From positions 90,427 to 154,426 of the forward strand of contig QCII01000005.1 of the NCBI GenBank assembly GCA_003216775.1: 64,000 bases of DNA, read 5' to 3'. The DNA comes from Prochlorococcus sp. AG-402-K21 (GTDB taxonomy: Bacteria; Cyanobacteriota; Cyanobacteriia; PCC-6307; Cyanobiaceae). The number at the start of each line of letters is the position of its first letter. Position 1 is the first letter of the stretch. Below are positions 54,703-63,769 of this stretch, piece by piece. The position numbers and the translations under genes are program-made. The notes beneath the pieces were generated by a model. The model saw only the letters and a list, made by a program, of their open reading frames with translations. It did not search any database and was not told where the DNA came from.

Positions 54703-55419
54703 GTGAGTCTAGGATATCGCGATAAATTATCTAAAGGTCGTAGGGCTATGGCTCATTTGATACACCTCTGGCATGAGAGAAATGGATGGTCACACAGGGT
54801 TTTGCCATTACTTTCGGAAATTTTTGATTTAGGTAAAGTTCATAATTCGCAAATTTCTAATCTTAGGAATGGAAAGTTATCTTCCCCAGGCCCTGAAGTT
54901 TTTCTTGCTTTAGCTCAAGTTAATACGATTCTTGATCAAGGTATAGAGAAAATCAGGGATCGTTTAGAAAGTGATTATCCGGAGTTATGGAAATCTTTGC
55001 AAGAGTCTGCATTACCCTTAAAAAATGATTCTGGTAATCCATTGTCGGCTGGGGAGTTATTTGAAATTTTTTCAGGATTAAAATCTCTCCCTTCATCGTT
55101 TGATTGGTACATAGAAGATGAAGAAGCTTCTGCTTTAAGTGATGCCCTTTCAGTGCATTTTTGTCAGAATAAGGCTTGGAGATCATGTAAAATTCAGGTA
55201 ATGGAAGCCTATGCTGTTAATAAAACTACCCGTAGAGAACGTTTTGCTGAGGTAATAGCAGGAATTAGAGATTATACGGCAGAAGAGTTAGATGGAGAAC
55301 TGCTTGATTTATATGAGGCTTCAAAAAAACTCTCTTATTTTCATGGAAGAGGACCTAATGCTTTCCTCACAGAATTAAGAAATTTAGCTTCTAAAAATAA
55401 CATGAGTTTTCATAACTAA
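54703..55419 (+). CDS. Picocyanobacterial protein with HTH-like segment
   Basis: A 238-residue soluble protein. Residues about 15-70 (HLIHLWHERNGWSHRVLP, then SEIFDLGKVHNSQISNLRNG) look like a helix-turn-helix, with an XRE-like turn VHNSQISNLRNGK. The rest is helical with acidic patches and I recognise no enzyme motif. No membrane segment. The start is GTG at 54703; an ATG at 54748 would cut into the first helix. It is followed by the PLP lyase with a TAATG overlap, then gcvH and gcvP. A regulatory role is inferred from the HTH-like segment only and is not established. Confidence 0.65.
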   Translation: MSLGYRDKLSKGRRAMAHLIHLWHERNGWSHRVLPLLSEIFDLGKVHNSQISNLRNGKLSSPGPEVFLALAQVNTILDQGIEKIRDRLESDYPELWKSLQESALPLKNDSGNPLSAGELFEIFSGLKSLPSSFDWYIEDEEASALSDALSVHFCQNKAWRSCKIQVMEAYAVNKTTRRERFAEVIAGIRDYTAEELDGELLDLYEASKKLSYFHGRGPNAFLTELRNLASKNNMSFHN

Positions 55420-56711
55420 TGACATCAAACAATAACTTAAAATTGGCTGAAAACGCTGTTCTTTCTGTAGAAGAGAGTTTAAGTAAAGTTTTCCAAGAAA
55501 GATCCAATCAGGTTTTCCAGAAATTAGAAAATCTTTTGACAATTTTTAAGGAAGAAAAAGTTTCTACTAGTCATTTCAATCAATCCTCTGGTAGTGGTCA
55601 TGATGATATATCTAGAGAAAAAATTGATGCGGTTTTTGCAAGATTGTTTCTTGCTGAAAAGGCAGCTGTGAGGATGCAATTTGTAAGTGGAACGCATGCA
55701 ATAAGTTCTGTCTTATTTGGAATTCTTAGACCTGGAGATGTGATGTTATCTCTTACAGGACAACCATATGACACGTTAGAAGAAGTAATAGGAATAAGGG
55801 GAGGAGGTAAAGGCTCACTTAAGGATTTTGAGATTGAATATAAGCAAATAAATATCTGCGATAATTTTGATTCTTTTGAAAAAAAAATTGTTCATTTTTT
55901 TAAAGAAAATTCATGCAAATTAGTATTCATACAAAAGAGTTGTGGATATAGTTGGAGAAAATCTCTTACGAACCATCAGATAGAGAAAATTTGTAGTTTG
56001 ATTCATTCTCTTGATCCTAACTGTATATGTTTTGTTGATAACTGTTATGGGGAGCTTGTTGAAGATAGTGAACCAATTTCTAAGGGGGCAAATATAATTG
56101 CTGGATCATTGATTAAAAATTTGGGAGGAACAATCGTTCCTACTGGTGGGTACGTTGCAGGAGAGGCAGAGTTGGTTGACATGGCATGTTGTCGATTAAC
56201 TTCACCAGGTATTGGTTCATCTGCAGGAATAAATTTTGGACTAGGAAGATTAATTTTGCAGGGTTTGTTTTTAGCACCACAAATTGTTCACGAATCCCTT
56301 AAAGGTGCTGATATGGTTGCAGCAGTTTTTAAAAATTTGGGATTTGAGGTTTTGCCAGAGCCAGCAACTTATAGATCTGATCTTATTCAGTCAGTAAGAT
56401 TGCAAAATCCTGATTTGGTACAAAAAGTTTGTCAATCTTTTCAAAATTCTTCACCAGTAGATTCTTTTCTTAATGTTGTTCCATCATCAATGGATGGATA
56501 TGATTCAAAATTATTAATGGCAGGAGGTACCTTTATTGAAGGAAGTACAAGTGAATTTTCCGCTGATGCTCCTCTAAGACATCCTTACAATATATTTATT
56601 CAAGGTGGTTCTCACATAGCTCACATCAAAATTGCATTAATTCGATTATTATCTGAATTATTAGAGGAAAAATTAATTTCAAAGGATTCCTTACTTCCTT
56701 TATTAACTTAG
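55419..56711 (+). CDS. PLP-dependent Cys/Met-type lyase (aluminum resistance protein family)
   Basis: A 430-residue protein of the methionine gamma-lyase-like group sometimes called the aluminum resistance family. The fold type I pattern is present: FVSGTHAISSVLFG with the cofactor loop, VDNCYGELVE (Asp contacting the PLP nitrogen) and the Schiff-base lysine in IAGSLIKNLGGTIVPTGGY near 225-245. Family members likely act on cysteine- or methionine-type substrates, but the reaction here is unproven. ATG at 55419 shares a base with the upstream stop codon (TAATG). It is two bases from gcvH, so it is probably co-expressed with the glycine cleavage proteins. Confidence 0.85.
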   Translation: MTSNNNLKLAENAVLSVEESLSKVFQERSNQVFQKLENLLTIFKEEKVSTSHFNQSSGSGHDDISREKIDAVFARLFLAEKAAVRMQFVSGTHAISSVLFGILRPGDVMLSLTGQPYDTLEEVIGIRGGGKGSLKDFEIEYKQINICDNFDSFEKKIVHFFKENSCKLVFIQKSCGYSWRKSLTNHQIEKICSLIHSLDPNCICFVDNCYGELVEDSEPISKGANIIAGSLIKNLGGTIVPTGGYVAGEAELVDMACCRLTSPGIGSSAGINFGLGRLILQGLFLAPQIVHESLKGADMVAAVFKNLGFEVLPEPATYRSDLIQSVRLQNPDLVQKVCQSFQNSSPVDSFLNVVPSSMDGYDSKLLMAGGTFIEGSTSEFSADAPLRHPYNIFIQGGSHIAHIKIALIRLLSELLEEKLISKDSLLPLLT

Positions 56712-56713
56712 TA

Positions 56714-57103
56714 ATGTCTTACCAGTTTCCAGACAACCTTAACTATGCTGATACCCATGAGTATGTCTTGGAAGAAAATGGATTGTTAAAAATTGGAGTT
56801 AGTGAATTTGCTATAGATCAATTAGGAGATATTGTTTTTGTTGAGTTAGCTGATCAAGGGAAGACTTTAGAAAAAGGTGAGACTTTTGGAACAATAGAAT
56901 CTGTTAAGGCTGTTGAGGAGGTCTACCTGCCTTTTTCAGGGGAAATAGTATCCGTAAATGAAAATGTTATTGATAACCCTGAGCTTTTACAGAATGATCC
57001 GATTGGAGAAGGTTGGTTAGTCATTTTGAAACCAGAATCAAAAGTTTTAATTGCTGATTTGATGACTTCTGAGGAATATCAATCAAAGGTTGTACCAAAA
57101 TAA
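56714..57103 (+). CDS. gcvH: Glycine cleavage system H protein
   Basis: Small lipoyl carrier shuttling the aminomethyl group between the P, T and L proteins. The 129-residue protein has YADTHEYVLEENGLLKIGV at the start, the lipoylation site in GTIESVKAVEEVYLP (Lys about 65) and ENPELLQNDPIGEGWL at the C-terminal side. ATG start at 56714, two bases after the PLP lyase stop and 45 bp before gcvP. With gcvP it forms the core of the glycine cleavage operon; the T protein gene is far away at 38166 and the L protein is not in the window. Confidence 0.97.
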   Translation: MSYQFPDNLNYADTHEYVLEENGLLKIGVSEFAIDQLGDIVFVELADQGKTLEKGETFGTIESVKAVEEVYLPFSGEIVSVNENVIDNPELLQNDPIGEGWLVILKPESKVLIADLMTSEEYQSKVVPK

Positions 57104-57148
57104 GGCAAACTTTTTAAAAAGAGCTATTTTAAAGAAAAATATTTTAAT

Positions 57149-60058
57149 ATGACATCCAAATTTGGGTCCGATTTGTTTATAGATAGGCATCTTGGTTTAG
57201 GAGATAATAATGAGAAAATTATGCTTAACAAGCTTGGTTTTAATAATATTGATCAATTTATAAATCAAGTTATTCCTCAAGATATTCAGCTTCAAGATAA
57301 ATCTTCAGAAATATTGCCCCAAGGCTGTTCAGAAATTGAGGCTTTAAATGAATTAGAAGAGATTGCTAAGAAAAATACTAAAATGAGATCTCTAATAGGC
57401 CTTGGTTATTATGACAATCATATGCCTAAAGTAATTCAAAGACATGTTTTTGAAAATCCTAGGTGGTATACGTCTTATACTCCATATCAAGCAGAAATTG
57501 CACAAGGAAGATTAGAAGCTCTATTTAATTTTCAGACTATTGTTTGTGAACTAACAGGATTTCCTGTCGCCAATGCATCTTTGTTAGATGAGGGCACTGC
57601 TGCTGCAGAAGCTATGGCGATGAGTTTTGCCGCAAGAAAACATAAATCTTCAAAAGTGTACTTAGTGGAATCAAATGTTTTTGATCATACTTTTAATGTT
57701 CTGCAAACCAGAGCAAAACCATTGGGAATATCCTTAAAACGCTTTACTCAAAGCAACCTTCCTAATCATGATGATGTTTTTGGAATTTTGTTGCAATTAC
57801 CTGGTAAAAATGGGCAATTGTTTGATCCCACATTCTTAATATCCCAAGCTCATAGATCAGAAATTATTGTAACTGCATGTATTGATCCACTGGCACAAGT
57901 TTTAATCAAACCAATTTCTGAATTTGGTGTTGATGTAGCAGTGGGTAGTATGCAAAGATTTGGGGTTCCAATGGGTTTTGGTGGACCCCATGCCGCATAT
58001 TTTGCCTGTAGCGAAAAATATAAAAGGCTGATACCTGGAAGAATTGTTGGGCAAACTCTCTCTAAAAATGGAGAAAAGTCTCTAAGACTAGCATTACAAA
58101 CAAGAGAGCAACATATTAGAAGGGAAAAGGCCACTAGTAATATTTGTACTGCTCAATCTTTGTTAGCCATTATTTCATCTTTTTATGCTATTTATCATGG
58201 ACCCTCTGGATTAACGCAAATTGCTAAGAGATTAGTTGAGTTGAGAATAAATTTAGAATCATGTTTAGCTGATTTAGGTTTTGATATTCCTGATGGGATT
58301 AGATTTGATAGTGTTGATGTTTATTCTAGGCACTCCCAGAGGATTCATAATGAAGCTTTAAAAAATGGGTATAACTTAAGAATTTTGCCATTGGGATCAA
58401 CTATTGAAAATTCAACTGGCTTTGGGATCTCTTTAGATGAGCTAAGTAATGAAAAAGAAATCAAAGATATTGTGACTTTCATAGCAAAACTTATAGAAAA
58501 AAAAGAAGATTTAGAGTATATAAAATTTGACAAAGGATTTCATCTTGAAAGTTTAGCTTTGAGATCCAGTGAATGGATGCAGCAAGATATATTCACAAAT
58601 TACCAAAGTGAAACTGAATTAATGAGATATATATTCCGACTTGCTGAAAAAGATTTTTCTTTGGTAGATGGAATGATGCCATTGGGAAGTTGCACCATGA
58701 AATTAAATTCTGCAGCAGAATTAAATCCAGTCTCTTGGGCTAATTTATCTGCTATTCATCCTTTTTCTCCACCAGATCAAACAAAAGGCTATTCAAAAAT
58801 AATATCTGACCTAGAAAAATGGATAAGTGATATTGTTGGTTTGAAATCAGTTTCTTTTCAACCAAATGCAGGCTCTCAAGGAGAGTTTGCAGGTTTATTG
58901 GCAATAAATTCTTATTTTGAATCAAAAGGCGAACTTTCAAGAAAAAAATGTTTAATTCCTAAAAGTGCTCATGGAACAAATCCTGCTAGTGCAGTTATGG
59001 CAGGTTTTGATGTTTTAACTGTTGAATGTGATGACGAAGGAAATATTGATTTTCAAGATTTGTTGATCAAGGTCAAGAAATTTGATAACCAAATAGGCGC
59101 TCTTATGTTGACTTATCCCTCTACTCATGGAGTTTTTGAATTACAAATCAGAAAGATATGTGACTTAATTCACTCCGTTGGAGGATTCGTCTATTTAGAT
59201 GGAGCAAATTTGAATGCTCAGGTTGGATTATGCAAACCCGGGAAGTATGGTGTTGATGTTTGTCATTTGAATTTACATAAAACATTCTGCATTCCACATG
59301 GAGGTGGTGGTCCAGGAGTAGGTCCAGTTGCTGCATCAGAAACTTTAAGCCCATTTCTTCCTACTCATTCTTTAATAGATAATAATTTATCTAATAGTTC
59401 CAATTACGTATCTTCTGCCAAGCATGGGAGTGCAAGTATTCTTCCAATAAGTTGGATGTACATAAAAATGGCTGGTTTTTATGGTTTAAGGAAAGCAACT
59501 GCGCATGCAATTTTATCTGCAAATTATATTGCGCATTCTTTAAAGCATAAATTCAAGATTCTTTATAAAGGAAAAAATAATTTTGTCGCACATGAATGTA
59601 TTTTAGATTTTAGAGATTTAAAATCCAAAACTGGTTTGAGTGTTAATGATTTAGCTAAACGATTAATAGATTATAGTTTTCATGCTCCAACTATAAGTTG
59701 GCCTGTTCCAGAGACCATAATGATAGAGCCTACTGAAAGTGAAAGTTTGGTTGAATTGGATAGATTTTGTGAGGCTATGCTATTGATTGGAGAAGAAATC
59801 AGCGAAATAGAAAAAAATATTGAATTAAAGAATAATAATGTAATAAGTAATGCTCCTCATACGCTGAGAGAGTTAATTGCTGAAAATTGGCATTATCCTT
59901 ATTCAAAAGAAAAAGCTTGTTTCCCTTATAAAACTCCAACATCTATTAAGTTTTGGTCTTCAGTTTCTAGGATTAATAATGCGTATGGCGATCGCAATTT
60001 AATTTGTTCTTGCAATGTAAATCAAGGAGATACTTTCGAAGAAAAAAAATGTGCTTAA
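57149..60058 (+). CDS. gcvP: Glycine dehydrogenase (glycine cleavage P protein)
   Basis: PLP enzyme decarboxylating glycine and passing the aminomethyl group to the H protein. The 969-residue homodimeric form has two related halves: the N-half starts RHLGLGDNNEKIMLNKLG and includes GYYDNHMPKVIQRHVFENPR; the C-half has LGSCTMKLNSAAE and the PLP lysine in NLHKTFCIPHGGGGPGVGP near 710. One fused chain rather than the split GcvPA/GcvPB form. ATG start at 57149. A hairpin overlapping the stop codon (60058-60073) may end transcription. Confidence 0.98.
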   Translation: MTSKFGSDLFIDRHLGLGDNNEKIMLNKLGFNNIDQFINQVIPQDIQLQDKSSEILPQGCSEIEALNELEEIAKKNTKMRSLIGLGYYDNHMPKVIQRHVFENPRWYTSYTPYQAEIAQGRLEALFNFQTIVCELTGFPVANASLLDEGTAAAEAMAMSFAARKHKSSKVYLVESNVFDHTFNVLQTRAKPLGISLKRFTQSNLPNHDDVFGILLQLPGKNGQLFDPTFLISQAHRSEIIVTACIDPLAQVLIKPISEFGVDVAVGSMQRFGVPMGFGGPHAAYFACSEKYKRLIPGRIVGQTLSKNGEKSLRLALQTREQHIRREKATSNICTAQSLLAIISSFYAIYHGPSGLTQIAKRLVELRINLESCLADLGFDIPDGIRFDSVDVYSRHSQRIHNEALKNGYNLRILPLGSTIENSTGFGISLDELSNEKEIKDIVTFIAKLIEKKEDLEYIKFDKGFHLESLALRSSEWMQQDIFTNYQSETELMRYIFRLAEKDFSLVDGMMPLGSCTMKLNSAAELNPVSWANLSAIHPFSPPDQTKGYSKIISDLEKWISDIVGLKSVSFQPNAGSQGEFAGLLAINSYFESKGELSRKKCLIPKSAHGTNPASAVMAGFDVLTVECDDEGNIDFQDLLIKVKKFDNQIGALMLTYPSTHGVFELQIRKICDLIHSVGGFVYLDGANLNAQVGLCKPGKYGVDVCHLNLHKTFCIPHGGGGPGVGPVAASETLSPFLPTHSLIDNNLSNSSNYVSSAKHGSASILPISWMYIKMAGFYGLRKATAHAILSANYIAHSLKHKFKILYKGKNNFVAHECILDFRDLKSKTGLSVNDLAKRLIDYSFHAPTISWPVPETIMIEPTESESLVELDRFCEAMLLIGEEISEIEKNIELKNNNVISNAPHTLRELIAENWHYPYSKEKACFPYKTPTSIKFWSSVSRINNAYGDRNLICSCNVNQGDTFEEKKCA

Positions 60059-60073
60059 AGGACTAGCGTCCTT
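60058..60073 (+). terminator. Possible weak terminator hairpin after gcvP
   Basis: AAGGAC (60058-60063), loop TAGC and GTCCTT (60068-60073). The first arm begins with the last base of the gcvP stop codon. Only a short T-containing tract follows (GTAATTACTT), so termination is uncertain. Confidence 0.35.
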
Positions 60074-60187
60074 GTAATTACTTAGTTATTATCAATTTGA
60101 ATAAAAATTTAATATTTTCTTATAGAATTTTTTTAAATTTTTTTATTAAAATATACGGGCATCAAATTTTTTGGGGTATTTGAAGCT

Positions 60188-60436
60188 ATGACCAACAATT
60201 TTAAATCTGGTAATGTTAAGCATCTGCCGGTTAAAAACGTCGACTTACCAAATTTTGTTAACAATTTTTCAGGAGATAACTCAAATATTCGTTCCATTGA
60301 AGGAACTAATGTAATAAGAGTACCTTTTGGTAAAACATTCTCAAAGAAAAAAAGGCCTGAAAAGAATCAAAATATAGCTACTCTTATACTTCCTTTAAGT
60401 TCGTATAGTAGTCCTACACCTCCACACGTAGCATAA
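60188..60436 (+). CDS. Small conserved cyanobacterial protein
   Basis: An 82-residue protein with the core EGTNVIRVPFGKTFSKKKRP and a hydrophobic IATLILPLSSYSS end. I recall similar short proteins in marine Synechococcus with an EGTNVLRVPFGR-like core, without known function. No signal peptide or metal-binding motif. ATG start at 60188. It lies 129 bp after gcvP, an AT-rich gap without another gene, and converges with sqdX, 12 bases separating the stop codons. That it is a real gene is supported by the recognisable core and by placement; its function is unknown. Confidence 0.75.
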   Translation: MTNNFKSGNVKHLPVKNVDLPNFVNNFSGDNSNIRSIEGTNVIRVPFGKTFSKKKRPEKNQNIATLILPLSSYSSPTPPHVA

Positions 60437-60439
60437 TTA

Positions 60440-60455
60440 AGATTAAGTTTAATCT
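60440..60455. terminator. AT-rich hairpin between convergent genes
   Basis: AGATTA and TAATCT arms around an AGTT loop, between the 82-residue gene and sqdX and overlapping the sqdX stop codon. Composition is AT-rich, so it may be weak or incidental. Confidence 0.3.
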
Positions 60456-61582
60456 ATTTCTTTGAGAGTATCTGAATAATAATTTTGCAGTTGTAACGTT
60501 GCTTGATTCCAATCCCATTTTTCTGCTTCGTTTCGTGCCTCTTTCCTCATAACTTCTCTTTTATCTTCATTCTCTAGAATTTTTTTTGTCGCTTCAATCA
60601 AACTCTGTTCCCCATTATCTTTTTCATCAGGATCATATAAACAACCATTAATCCCATTGCTAATAATATCTGGAATCCCCCCCTTGTTGGCTCCGATAAC
60701 CGGGCATCCTGCTGCCATTGCTTCTAGTAAAACTAACCCAAGTGTTTCTGTACTAGATGGAAATAAAAATATATCTCCAGAGGCATAGGCGCTAGCAAGT
60801 TCATCGCCAGATAAATATCCTATGAAATTAGTCTTGGTATTTTCGAAGATTTTTTCAAGCTGGTTTCTATATGGTCCGTCACCTACAAGCGCGAGGCAAG
60901 CATTAGGGATACTTTCTAAGACTGGTTTAATCCTCTCAATTTGTTTTTCTGCTGATAATCTTCCTACATAAATTAATAAGTAATTAGCGTCTTTATATTT
61001 ACCAAATAATTTTTCTCTCATTTTCTCACTTCTCAAATCTGGTCGGAAACTGTATGTATCTACTCCCCTTTGCCATAGAGCAGTCCTTTGAATACCTTTA
61101 TCTTTTAACTCATTTACCATAGCGGTGGAAGTACATAAATTTAACAAGGCTTGATTATGAGCTGCTTTAAGTAATTCCCACAAAAGTGGCTCTAACATGC
61201 CCATACCGTAATGTTCCAGATATTTTGGAAGATGAGTATGGTAACTAGCAATTAAAGGAATATTATTAGTTTTCGCTAACCATATGCCACCCAAGCCAAG
61301 TACAGCTGGATTAACAACATGTATCAAATCTGGTTTAAATTTTTCTAACTTATCTGAAACTGCAGGACCTGGTAAACCAAGCTTCAACTCTGGGTATAAG
61401 GGTAATGGCATTGCAGCAACTCCAACTACAGTTGCACCCATATATGATTCTGGACACCCCTCTGGACAAAAAATTATAACGTCATTACCATTTTTTATTA
61501 AAAATTCAATCGTTTTAGTCAGTCTTGTGACTATGCCGTCAACTTTAGGTAAAAAAGTTTCAGTAAACAATGCAATTTTCAC
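60449..61582 (-). CDS. sqdX: Sulfoquinovosyldiacylglycerol synthase (SqdX)
   Basis: GT4 glycosyltransferase moving sulfoquinovose from UDP-sulfoquinovose to diacylglycerol, making the thylakoid sulfolipid SQDG. The 377-residue protein starts with ALFTETFLPKVDGIVTRL and has ASYHTHLPKYLEHYGMG near 115 and the retaining-GT4 nucleotide site STETLGLVLLEAMAAGCPVI near 280-299. The start is GTG at 61582. It follows sqdB by 27 bp on the same strand, the standard cyanobacterial pairing. The SqdX assignment over other GT4 enzymes rests on that neighbour and the N-terminal pattern. Confidence 0.94.
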   Translation of the reverse strand: MKIALFTETFLPKVDGIVTRLTKTIEFLIKNGNDVIIFCPEGCPESYMGATVVGVAAMPLPLYPELKLGLPGPAVSDKLEKFKPDLIHVVNPAVLGLGGIWLAKTNNIPLIASYHTHLPKYLEHYGMGMLEPLLWELLKAAHNQALLNLCTSTAMVNELKDKGIQRTALWQRGVDTYSFRPDLRSEKMREKLFGKYKDANYLLIYVGRLSAEKQIERIKPVLESIPNACLALVGDGPYRNQLEKIFENTKTNFIGYLSGDELASAYASGDIFLFPSSTETLGLVLLEAMAAGCPVIGANKGGIPDIISNGINGCLYDPDEKDNGEQSLIEATKKILENEDKREVMRKEARNEAEKWDWNQATLQLQNYYSDTLKEID

Positions 61583-61609
61583 TTTCTTATGGTAATTATT
61601 TCAGAAATT

Positions 61610-62803
61610 TTAATTAGTTTTTATAGCCTCAGCTTGTTTTTTAGTCCAGGATGAAACACAAGGTATGCGCTTAAGATCACACCTATTGGAGTATTTTTTA
61701 GCAACTTCAACAACTTCTTCTAATAAACCATTATCAAGAGTCGTTGGGTTTAAACCTAATTCTATAAAGCATTTATTATCAACAATTAGATCATTTTCTA
61801 CTGCTTCATTCCTTGGATTTGGTAAATAATTGATATCAGCACCTGTGAGAGACGCAACTTTTTTAGCTAGTTCTCCAACTTGATGACTCTCAGTCATTTG
61901 ATTAAAGATCTTAACTCTCTCTCCAGGTTTTGGAGGATTTTCAAGAGCAAGCTGTACACATTTTACAGAGTCTTTTATATGTATAAAGGCTCTTGTTTGC
62001 CCTCCCGTCCCATGAACACTTAATGGATATCCAATTGCAGCTTGCATTAGAAATCTGTTTAGAACAGTTCCATAATCTCCGTCATAGTCAAATCTGTTGG
62101 TTAATCTAGGCTCTTTTAAGGTTGCTTCTGTATTTGTTCCCCAAACAATGCCTTGATGTAGATCAGTAATCCTTACAAGATCATTTTTGTTGTAGTAAAG
62201 AAATAATAATTGATCTAAAGTTTTAGTCATATGATAAACACTACCTGGACTTGCAGGATGTAATATTTCTTCTTCAAACCTGCTTCCATCTGGTTGTGGA
62301 ACTTCAACTTTTAAATATCCTTCTGGAATTGTTGCGCCTCTATGTGATCCATAGCCATAGACTCCCATTGTTCCTAAATGAATGACATGAATATCTAAAT
62401 TACTTTCTACAATTGCAGCAAGAAGGTTGTGTGTGCCATTAACATTATTATCTACTGTATATCTTTTGGTGAAACTGGATTTCATCGAGTAAGGTGCTGC
62501 TCTTTGTTCTGCAAAATGGATCACAGAATCAGGTTTTTCATCAATGAGCAAATTGAGTAATTTTTGGTATTGTTTAGAGATATCCATGTTAAGAAATCTC
62601 ATAGGCTTACCTCCAATCTCTTCCCAAGCAGAAAGTCTTTCGTTTATTGAAGAAATCGGAGTTAAGGATTCTACTTCTAGATCAATATCTATTTTTCTAC
62701 GACTTAAATTGTCGACAATAATTACATCATGATTTTGATCTGCTAAGTTCACCGCACAAGGCCAACCGCAAAAACCATCTCCACCAAGAACAATAACTTT
62801 CAC
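61610..62803 (-). CDS. sqdB: UDP-sulfoquinovose synthase
   Basis: Short-chain dehydrogenase/reductase family enzyme making UDP-sulfoquinovose from UDP-glucose and sulfite. The 397-residue protein has the NAD loop GGDGFCGWPCAVNLA (8-22) followed by VDNLSRRKID, HLGTMGVYGYG with the catalytic Thr near 145, and YHMTKTLDQ with the Tyr-Lys pair near 190. The start is GTG at 62803, supported by GGAG six bases before it. The 168-bp gap upstream to thiG holds AT-rich sequence and probably the sqdB-sqdX promoter. Confidence 0.97.
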   Translation of the reverse strand: MKVIVLGGDGFCGWPCAVNLADQNHDVIIVDNLSRRKIDIDLEVESLTPISSINERLSAWEEIGGKPMRFLNMDISKQYQKLLNLLIDEKPDSVIHFAEQRAAPYSMKSSFTKRYTVDNNVNGTHNLLAAIVESNLDIHVIHLGTMGVYGYGSHRGATIPEGYLKVEVPQPDGSRFEEEILHPASPGSVYHMTKTLDQLLFLYYNKNDLVRITDLHQGIVWGTNTEATLKEPRLTNRFDYDGDYGTVLNRFLMQAAIGYPLSVHGTGGQTRAFIHIKDSVKCVQLALENPPKPGERVKIFNQMTESHQVGELAKKVASLTGADINYLPNPRNEAVENDLIVDNKCFIELGLNPTTLDNGLLEEVVEVAKKYSNRCDLKRIPCVSSWTKKQAEAIKTN

Positions 62804-62809
62804 TCAGAA

Positions 62810-62813
62810 CTCC
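62810..62813 (-). promoter_or_regulatory. Shine-Dalgarno of sqdB
   Basis: GGAG on the minus strand, six bases before the GTG start codon; it supports this non-ATG start. Confidence 0.5.
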
Positions 62814-62971
62814 AGAATTAATAGATTCATAATATATTTATTAAATTACTACAGCGTGCTTCCTATTTGCGAAAAAAGATTGTAAATAGTTTCAAATCTT
62901 CTTTCTTAATAGTATATGTAATCTGATTATAAATTTTTACTTTCCTGCAAACTTTATGCAAATTTAGATGA

Positions 62972-63766
62972 TTAGATAGAGATGTTTTTTTCTGGTGAAC
63001 TTGCTATCGCAAAGTCCTGTTTTTTAATTCTTCCTGCGAGGAAAGCTTGCCTCCCAGCCTTTACTCCATAATTTATTGCTTGAGCCATTAGAGGCGGATT
63101 TTCAGCTTGTGCGATTGCACTATTGATTAGAACACCATCAGCTCCAAGTTCCATAGCTTGAGAAGCTTCACTCGGTACTCCAATTCCTGCATCGATTATC
63201 ACTGGCACTTTTGCATTCTCAATAATTATGGCTATGTTTGATAAATTTAATAAACCCTGCCCAGATCCAATAGGCGAGCCTAATGGCATTACAGTTGAAC
63301 AACCGATATTTTCTAGCCTTTTTGCAAGGATAGGATCTGCATTGATGTAGGGAAGAACAGCAAAACCTTTTTTTATCAAAACTTCAGCTGCTTTTAGTGT
63401 TTCTATTGGATCTGGTAGCAAATACTTTTTATCAGGAATTACCTCTAACTTCACAAAATTATTTTCTTCTTGACCAGATAATTTTGCAAGCTCTCTTCCT
63501 AAAATTGCTATTCTGACTGCCTCATCGGCATTAACACAACCAGCTGTATTAGGAAGCATCCAGTATTTTTTCCAGTTAATCTTTTCTAGTAAATTTTCTC
63601 CGGTTTGATCATTTTTAATTCTTCTAACAGCTACAGTTATAATTTCTGTTTCCGAATTCGACAAACTCTCTACCATATCTTGAGTAGATTTATATTTGCC
63701 AGTACCTACCATTAATCTACTGGAAAATTGTTTTCCTCCAATTAGTAATGATGAGAAATTTTTCAT
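62972..63766 (-). CDS. thiG: Thiazole synthase
   Basis: Forms the thiazole phosphate of thiamin from 1-deoxyxylulose-5-phosphate, ThiS-thiocarboxylate and iminoacetate. The 264-residue protein starts with [20 protein letters not shown]. The Schiff-base lysine is in [17 protein letters not shown] near 103-119, and [33 protein letters not shown] follow. ThiG here is not fused to ThiO or ThiS, unlike in some cyanobacteria; a ThiO-like oxidase gene is at 17955. ATG start at 63766, three bases after the TPR protein gene, suggesting coupling. Confidence 0.96.
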   Translation of the reverse strand: MKNFSSLLIGGKQFSSRLMVGTGKYKSTQDMVESLSNSETEIITVAVRRIKNDQTGENLLEKINWKKYWMLPNTAGCVNADEAVRIAILGRELAKLSGQEENNFVKLEVIPDKKYLLPDPIETLKAAEVLIKKGFAVLPYINADPILAKRLENIGCSTVMPLGSPIGSGQGLLNLSNIAIIIENAKVPVIIDAGIGVPSEASQAMELGADGVLINSAIAQAENPPLMAQAINYGVKAGRQAFLAGRIKKQDFAIASSPEKNISI

Positions 63767-63769
63767 ATT

